Source: Flavobacteriaceae bacterium (GTDB lineage Bacteria; Bacteroidota; Bacteroidia; Flavobacteriales; Flavobacteriaceae). Taken from it: DNA of 10,530 nt. A program made the position numbers and the translations under genes. The DNA lies in contig CANCFZ010000069.1 of assembly GCA_947377425.1 (NCBI GenBank), positions 1 through 10,530 of the forward strand, given 5' to 3'. Under the pieces are notes generated by a model. The model ran no database searches, was not told where the DNA came from, and saw nothing but the letters and a program-made list of their open reading frames with translations. Within the stretch, counting starts at the first letter, position 1. Every line of letters starts with the position of its first letter. Of this stretch, positions 6,816 to 10,530 are shown piece after piece.

Positions 6816-7934
6816 ATGAAAATTAAAAACCTAATCGCTCTTTTCTTTGTGTTATTCGCAATAACAAGTGCAAATGCACAGGCAAAAAAATACATTATTC
6901 ATACTGTGGCATTCTACAATTTTGAAAACTTGTTTGACACAATCAATGGTCCAAATATGGATGAAGAATGGCTTCCAACAGGCGTTCAAAACTGGACTTC
7001 CAAAAAATACCATCAAAAATTACAAAACTTAGCTCGTGTTTTATCTGAAATTGGTGTAGGACCAGTTGAAGAACAAAAAAATCCAAATGCTCCAACTTTT
7101 ATTGGTGGTGCCGAAATTGAAAATAGAGGCGTTCTCGAAGATTTAATAAAACAACCAAACCTTATTGGTAGTGATTATGGAATTGTTCATTTCGATTCGC
7201 CAGACAAAAGAGGAATTGATGTGGCGTTGTTATATCAAAAGAAACATTTTAAACCCACAAGTTATGTAAATATTCCCTTGATAATTTATAAAAAACAAGA
7301 GGCTAAAGTAAATAAGAAAGAAAAAGAGGAAGAAACAGATGATAAAGTCGTTGACGATAAAACATCAGAAAGAGTTTTTACTCGTGACCAACTTTTAGTA
7401 ACAGGTTTTCTTGACGGAGAAGAAGTTAATATACTAGTAAATCACTGGCCGTCTCGTTCTGGTGGTGAAAAGAAAAGCTCTCCTTTTCGTGAAGCAGCAG
7501 GCGCTTTAAATAGAAAAATTATTGATTCGTTAGTCAAAATTAACCCAAATGCGAAGATTATCACAATGGGAGATTTAAACGATGGTTCTTACAACAGAAG
7601 CGTTAAAGTAGCACTAGGAGCAAAACTTAAAAAAACGGAGTTGCAAGGAACTGGAGATATATACAATCCTTTTGAACAAATGGCTAAAGAAGGAAATGCA
7701 TCATTATTTTACAGAGATGCTGGAGATATATTTGACCAAATTATGGTTTCAGAAAAATTTGTAAATCCAACTCCAAATACTTTTAGATATTGGAAGGCAG
7801 GAATTTATAACAAGCCATTTATGATTCAAATGACTGGTCAATACAAAGGATATCCGCTGCGACATTCCATGAATGAGGTTGGTTTTAGCGATCACTTTCC
7901 TGTTTATATTTATCTCCTAAAGGAAGTTAAATAA
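6816..7934 (+). CDS. Secreted endonuclease/exonuclease/phosphatase-family protein
   Basis: The 372-residue protein has a signal peptide, MKIKNLIALFFVLFAITSANA, with no lipobox, so it should reach the periplasm or beyond. The mature part carries the EEP (DNase I-like) signature set: FYNFENLFDT (33-42), GGAEIENRGVLEDL (97-110) with the metal-binding Glu100, RGIDVALLY (132-140), NHWPSRSGG (209-217) with His210, MGDLND (251-256) with Asp253/Asn255, FDQIMVS (306-312) and SDHFPV (358-363) with the Asp359-His360 pair. All expected active-site residues are present. EEP enzymes cut phosphodiester or phosphomonoester bonds using a divalent metal; the NFENLFD and NHWPSR forms are typical of the extracellular nuclease-like branch. 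A Lys/Glu/Asp-rich insert (about 159-185) looks disordered. There is no T9SS C-terminal domain. It is divergent from the receptor operon and is probably co-regulated with it. Confidence 0.9.
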   Translation: MKIKNLIALFFVLFAITSANAQAKKYIIHTVAFYNFENLFDTINGPNMDEEWLPTGVQNWTSKKYHQKLQNLARVLSEIGVGPVEEQKNPNAPTFIGGAEIENRGVLEDLIKQPNLIGSDYGIVHFDSPDKRGIDVALLYQKKHFKPTSYVNIPLIIYKKQEAKVNKKEKEEETDDKVVDDKTSERVFTRDQLLVTGFLDGEEVNILVNHWPSRSGGEKKSSPFREAAGALNRKIIDSLVKINPNAKIITMGDLNDGSYNRSVKVALGAKLKKTELQGTGDIYNPFEQMAKEGNASLFYRDAGDIFDQIMVSEKFVNPTPNTFRYWKAGIYNKPFMIQMTGQYKGYPLRHSMNEVGFSDHFPVYIYLLKEVK

Positions 7935-7945
7935 AGAAATATTTT

Positions 7946-7980
7946 AAAGGTTAGTTTCATGCTAACCTTTTTTATTTTTT
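7946..7980 (+). terminator. Rho-independent terminator after the nuclease gene
   Basis: AAAGGTTAG (7946-7954) and CTAACCTTT (7962-7970) form a perfect 9-bp stem with a 7-base loop, followed by TTTATTTTTT. It lies 11 bases after the stop, so the nuclease is probably transcribed alone. Confidence 0.92.
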
Positions 7981-7981
7981 G

Positions 7982-7989
7982 TAATTTCG
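7982..7989 (+). promoter_or_regulatory. Candidate -7 box for the dioxygenase gene
   Basis: TAATTTCG differs from TAnnTTTG at one position. It is 17 bases before the ATG at 8007 and directly follows the terminator of the previous gene, so a promoter is required here. The predicted leader is very short, which favours 8007 over 8001 as the start codon. Confidence 0.45.
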
Positions 7990-8006
7990 TGTAAAAATAA
8001 ATGATT

Positions 8007-8555
8007 ATGTCAATTCAAAAACCGTTCAATCTTAATCAATGGATAAAAGACAACAAACATCTTTTGGTACCACCAGTCGGAAATAAAAATCTGTATGTTG
8101 ATTCTGGAGATTATATTGTAATGATTGTTGCAGGACCAAACGCCAGAAAAGATTATCATTACAACGAAACAGAAGAACTGTTCTATCAATTGGAAGGAAA
8201 TATTACCGTTTTCATTCAAGAAGACGGACATAAAAAAGAAATGCAACTTTCTGCCGGAGATATTTTTCTGTTGCCTGCCAAAGTTCCACATTCACCCAAC
8301 AGAACCGAGAATTCAATAGGATTAGTAATCGAAAGAAAGCGTGCCGGTAAAGGTTTTACTGATGGTTTATTATGGTTTTGTGATAATTGCAATCATAAAC
8401 TACACGAAGCCTATTTCGAATTACACGATATTGAAAAGGATTTCCTGCCACATTTCAAAGAATATTATAATTCAGAAGAAAAGCGAACTTGCGGAAAGTG
8501 CGGAACTATTATGGAAACCAACCCAAAATTTGTAGATAAAAAAGAAAGTTTTTAG
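8007..8555 (+). CDS. nbaC: 3-hydroxyanthranilate 3,4-dioxygenase
   Basis: It opens the ring of 3-hydroxyanthranilate with O2 to give 2-amino-3-carboxymuconate semialdehyde, the last enzymatic step of the kynurenine branch before quinolinate and NAD, or the entry to ring catabolism; cytosolic. I chose the second ATG (8007, MSIQKPF), giving 182 residues. With it the key residues fall at the numbers I recall for the Cupriavidus enzyme: Fe ligands His51, Glu57 and His95, and substrate-binding Arg47 and Arg99. The next Glu is at 109 (110 there, from a one-residue shorter loop). The C-terminal rubredoxin-like metal site is intact, with CDNC (Cys125, Cys128) and CGKC (Cys162, Cys165). The N-terminal motif HLLVPPVGNKNLYVD is also characteristic. 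No other kynurenine gene is in the window. A terminator precedes it, so it has its own promoter. Confidence 0.95.
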   Translation: MSIQKPFNLNQWIKDNKHLLVPPVGNKNLYVDSGDYIVMIVAGPNARKDYHYNETEELFYQLEGNITVFIQEDGHKKEMQLSAGDIFLLPAKVPHSPNRTENSIGLVIERKRAGKGFTDGLLWFCDNCNHKLHEAYFELHDIEKDFLPHFKEYYNSEEKRTCGKCGTIMETNPKFVDKKESF

Positions 8556-8600
8556 CATTTAAAACCCTGTCCTATCGAGCGCAGTCGAGATGCTTTTTTT
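8554..8600 (+). terminator. Weak terminator-like structure after the dioxygenase
   Basis: AGCAT (8554-8558, overlapping the stop codon) can pair with ATGCT (8590-8594), followed by a run of seven T. The long space between the arms holds the TCGA-type repeat at 8575-8590, which may fold on itself. The T-run and position favour termination, but the stem is short. Confidence 0.4.
8575..8590. repeat. TCGAGCGCAGTCGAGA dispersed-repeat motif
   Basis: TCGAGCGCAGTCGAGA is a GC-rich, partly palindromic motif (TCGA-N6-TCGA) in an otherwise AT-rich spacer. I recall this motif as a frequent intergenic repeat in Flavobacteriaceae. Only one copy is in the window, so its repeat nature cannot be shown from this sequence. 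Confidence 0.45.
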
Positions 8601-8658
8601 ATTCAATAGAATTACTATTTACGATATTCTAAACTGATAAATATTCAAAAAAAACCAC

Positions 8659-8666
8659 TATTTTTG
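8659..8666 (+). promoter_or_regulatory. -7 box for the aldehyde dehydrogenase gene
   Basis: TATTTTTG is a perfect TAnnTTTG match, 36 bases before the ATG at 8703. The in-frame TTG at 8664 falls inside this box, which rules it out as the start codon. Confidence 0.65.
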
Positions 8667-8702
8667 TATAAAATTTTAAAAAACAAACATAAAAAACATA
8701 TA

Positions 8703-10256
8703 ATGTCAACAATTGCCCAACAATTCGGAATGACCGAAGCTTTAGAATTACTTGGTGTTAAAGCCATAAACGAAGGAACTTCAACAGGAAATAATCATTT
8801 TTCAAATGGAGAAATTATTGAAAGTTATTCGCCAGTTGACGGACAACTTATTGGAAAAGTAAAAACCACAACAGCTGCAGATTACGAAAAAGTAATGCAA
8901 ACTGCAACAGCTGCTTTTCTTACTTTTAGAGCAATGCCAGCTCCACAACGCGGAGAAATTGTGCGTCAGTTTGGAAATAAATTAAGAGAATTAAAAGAAC
9001 CATTAGGGAAATTAGTTTCTTATGAAATGGGAAAATCATTGCAAGAAGGATATGGTGAAGTTCAAGAAATGATTGATATCTGTGATTTTGCAGTAGGTTT
9101 ATCACGTCAATTAAACGGACAAACTATTCCATCAGAACGTCCAGGTCACGTTATGAGAGAGCAATGGCATCCAATAGGTGTTGTTGGAATTATCTCGGCT
9201 TTTAACTTTCCGGTTGCGGTTTGGGCTTGGAACACAGCATTAGCATGGATTTGTGGTGATGTTTGTGTGTGGAAAGCTTCTGAAAAAGCACCTTTATGTT
9301 CAATTGCATGTCAAAATATTATTGCGGGAGTTTTAAAAGCAAATAATTTACCTGAAGGAATTTCTTCAATCATAAATGGAGATTATAAAGTAGGTGAAAT
9401 GATGACTACTGACGCTAGAATTCCGTTGATTTCTGCAACTGGTTCTACAAGAATGGGAAGAATTGTTGGCGCAACAGTAGCACAACGTTTCGGAAAATCT
9501 TTATTAGAGTTAGGTGGAAACAATGCTATTATCATTACACCAACTGCCGATTTAAAAGTGGTTGTTCCTGGTGCTGTTTTTGGCGCTGTTGGAACTGCAG
9601 GACAACGTTGTACTTCAACTAGAAGATTGATTATTCACGAATCGGTTTATGATAAAGTAAGAGATGCAATCGTTGGAGCTTACGGTCAATTGACTATTGG
9701 AAACCCGTTGGATCAAAAAAATCATATTGGACCTTTAATTGATACCGATGCTGTAACTACTTATTTAGCTGCCATTGAAAAAGCAAAAGCGGAAGGTGGA
9801 AAAGTGTTGGTTGAAGGCGGCGTTCTTTCTGGAGAAGGTTACGAATCGGGTTGTTATGTAAAACCTGCGATTATTGAAGCTGAAAACTCCTTTGAAATCG
9901 TTCAACATGAAACGTTTGCACCAATTTTATATCTAATGAAATACAGTGGCGAAGTTGAAAACGCAATTGAAAAACAAAATGGTGTTGCTCAAGGTTTATC
10001 GTCTGCAATTATGACCAACGAAATGAAAGAAGCTGAAAAATTCTTGTCATTTTCAGGTTCTGATTGTGGAATTGCTAACGTAAATATTGGAACTTCTGGA
10101 GCTGAAATTGGTGGTGCTTTTGGTGGTGAAAAAGAAACTGGTGGTGGAAGAGAATCTGGTTCTGATGCTTGGAAAGTATATATGAGAAGACAAACCAATA
10201 CGGTTAATTATTCTGACCAATTGCCATTGGCTCAAGGAATTAAATTTGATTTGTAG
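8703..10256 (+). CDS. amaB: ALDH7-family L-aminoadipate semialdehyde / piperideine-6-carboxylate dehydrogenase
   Basis: It oxidises 2-aminoadipate 6-semialdehyde (in equilibrium with piperideine-6-carboxylate) to 2-aminoadipate with NAD+, in lysine/pipecolate breakdown. The start is ATG 8703 (MSTIAQQFGM), giving 517 residues; an in-frame TTG at 8664 lies in the promoter and would add a Lys-rich tail. Landmarks are FNFPVAVWAWN (167-177) with Asn168, Lys191 in VWKASE, GSTRMG (247-252), general base Glu269 in LLELGGNNA and nucleophile Cys303 in GQRCTSTRR. The ALDH7/antiquitin-specific ending NVNIGTSGAEIGGAFGGE, then GGGRESGSDAWK and LPLAQGIKF, is nearly the same as in human ALDH7A1, so the family is secure. 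Substrate specificity in this organism is inferred from family. It is monocistronic between its own promoter and a bidirectional terminator. Broader roles in aldehyde or osmotic stress, as for antiquitin, are possible. Confidence 0.93.
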   Translation: MSTIAQQFGMTEALELLGVKAINEGTSTGNNHFSNGEIIESYSPVDGQLIGKVKTTTAADYEKVMQTATAAFLTFRAMPAPQRGEIVRQFGNKLRELKEPLGKLVSYEMGKSLQEGYGEVQEMIDICDFAVGLSRQLNGQTIPSERPGHVMREQWHPIGVVGIISAFNFPVAVWAWNTALAWICGDVCVWKASEKAPLCSIACQNIIAGVLKANNLPEGISSIINGDYKVGEMMTTDARIPLISATGSTRMGRIVGATVAQRFGKSLLELGGNNAIIITPTADLKVVVPGAVFGAVGTAGQRCTSTRRLIIHESVYDKVRDAIVGAYGQLTIGNPLDQKNHIGPLIDTDAVTTYLAAIEKAKAEGGKVLVEGGVLSGEGYESGCYVKPAIIEAENSFEIVQHETFAPILYLMKYSGEVENAIEKQNGVAQGLSSAIMTNEMKEAEKFLSFSGSDCGIANVNIGTSGAEIGGAFGGEKETGGGRESGSDAWKVYMRRQTNTVNYSDQLPLAQGIKFDL

Positions 10257-10293
10257 TTTTCAGAGAATAGAAAAAAGATAATAGAATATAGAC

Positions 10294-10323
10294 AAAAAAG
10301 TCCCGATAATTCGGGACTTTTTT
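10294..10323. terminator. Bidirectional terminator between convergent genes
   Basis: AAAAAAGTCCCGA (10294-10306) and TCGGGACTTTTTT (10311-10323) form a perfect 13-bp inverted repeat with a TAAT loop. A T-tract follows the GC stem on each strand. It lies 37 bases after the dehydrogenase stop and 18 bases past the stop of the opposite gene, so it serves both. Confidence 0.95.
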
Positions 10324-10341
10324 ATTTCTGAAATTCAGTTT

Positions 10342-10530
10342 TTATTTAGTTTTCTTAACGTATTGTGTTAAAATGAAAATACTTTGGTTTTCAACGCGTC
10401 CTTCAATAAGATTTGCATCATCCCAAACTAATTTAATATTATGAACCGCAGCACCACGTTTTGCAGTGAAAGTTGCACCTTTTACATCTAAATCTTTTAC
10501 TAAAACTACCGAATCACCATCTAAAAGAAC
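10342..10530 (-). CDS. PhnA/YjdM-family protein, C-terminal part (5' end outside window)
   Basis: The minus-strand frame is open from the right edge to TAA at 10342-10344 and gives 62 residues. It begins VLLDGDSVVLVKDLDVKG, continues HNIKLVWDDANLIEGRVEN and ends FILTQYVKKTK. This is the conserved C-terminal PhnA domain: DGDSV, then KDLxVKG, an RGxxVxNIKL-type strand, a D/N-rich turn and a final LxxxYVKK. The full protein usually has an N-terminal zinc ribbon, which would lie beyond the edge. Despite the PhnA name, it is not the phosphonoacetate hydrolase, and the family's role is unclear. The gene converges on the dehydrogenase and shares its terminator. Confidence 0.88.
   Translation of the reverse strand, partial: VLLDGDSVVLVKDLDVKGATFTAKRGAAVHNIKLVWDDANLIEGRVENQSIFILTQYVKKTK

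Noticed and set aside
8010..8291. 93-codon minus-strand frame over the dioxygenase, and two short plus-strand frames at 8125 and 8341
   Set aside because: They are shadows of a gene whose metal ligands and length match its family.
8664..8702. N-terminal extension of the aldehyde dehydrogenase from a TTG start
   Set aside because: The TTG is part of the TATTTTTG promoter box, and the extension is a Lys-rich stretch absent from the family.

Overview
The window comes from a Flavobacterium-like member of the Bacteroidota. The evidence is its low GC content, A-rich leaders without clear Shine-Dalgarno sites, TAnnTTTG-type -7 boxes, a TonB-dependent receptor with an N-terminal carboxypeptidase-regulatory-like domain, DUF5689 and choice-of-anchor J lipoproteins, and short leaders. 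No rRNA, tRNA, CRISPR array or transposase gene is visible.

Positions 1-1897 look accessory. They hold the tail of an unrecognised gene at the left edge, a short polar reading frame that starts inside a REP-like palindrome (120-140), and two unrelated orphan lipoprotein genes of 154 codons each (304-768 and 1120-1584). Between the lipoproteins lies a UUCG-loop terminator and a higher-GC, roughly 165-base interrupted inverted repeat (about 921-1087). A convergent gap (1585-1897) carries several hairpins and two terminators. These genes are very AT-rich and match no family I recognise. The layout (gene tails, palindromes, orphan lipoproteins) resembles a recombination-prone cassette region.

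Positions 1849-7970 form one functional block. A minus-strand operon runs TonB-dependent receptor (6679-3845), choice-of-anchor J lipoprotein (3833-3219), DUF5689 plus choice-of-anchor J lipoprotein (3199-1898), ending in a strong terminator. Divergent from it is a secreted endonuclease/exonuclease/phosphatase-family protein (6816-7934) with its own terminator. The divergent -7 boxes are only 20 bases apart. My inference is an envelope system in which surface lipoproteins capture a polymer, the nuclease/phosphatase cuts it, and the receptor imports the products. Nucleic acid or another phosphodiester is the leading guess for the substrate.

Positions 7982-10323 are metabolic. A bacterial-type 3-hydroxyanthranilate 3,4-dioxygenase (8007-8555) has a complete iron site and a rubredoxin-like second metal site. 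It is followed by an ALDH7/antiquitin-type aldehyde dehydrogenase (8703-10256) of lysine/pipecolate catabolism, which has its own promoter. A bidirectional terminator separates this from a convergent PhnA/YjdM-family gene whose 5' part lies beyond the right edge.
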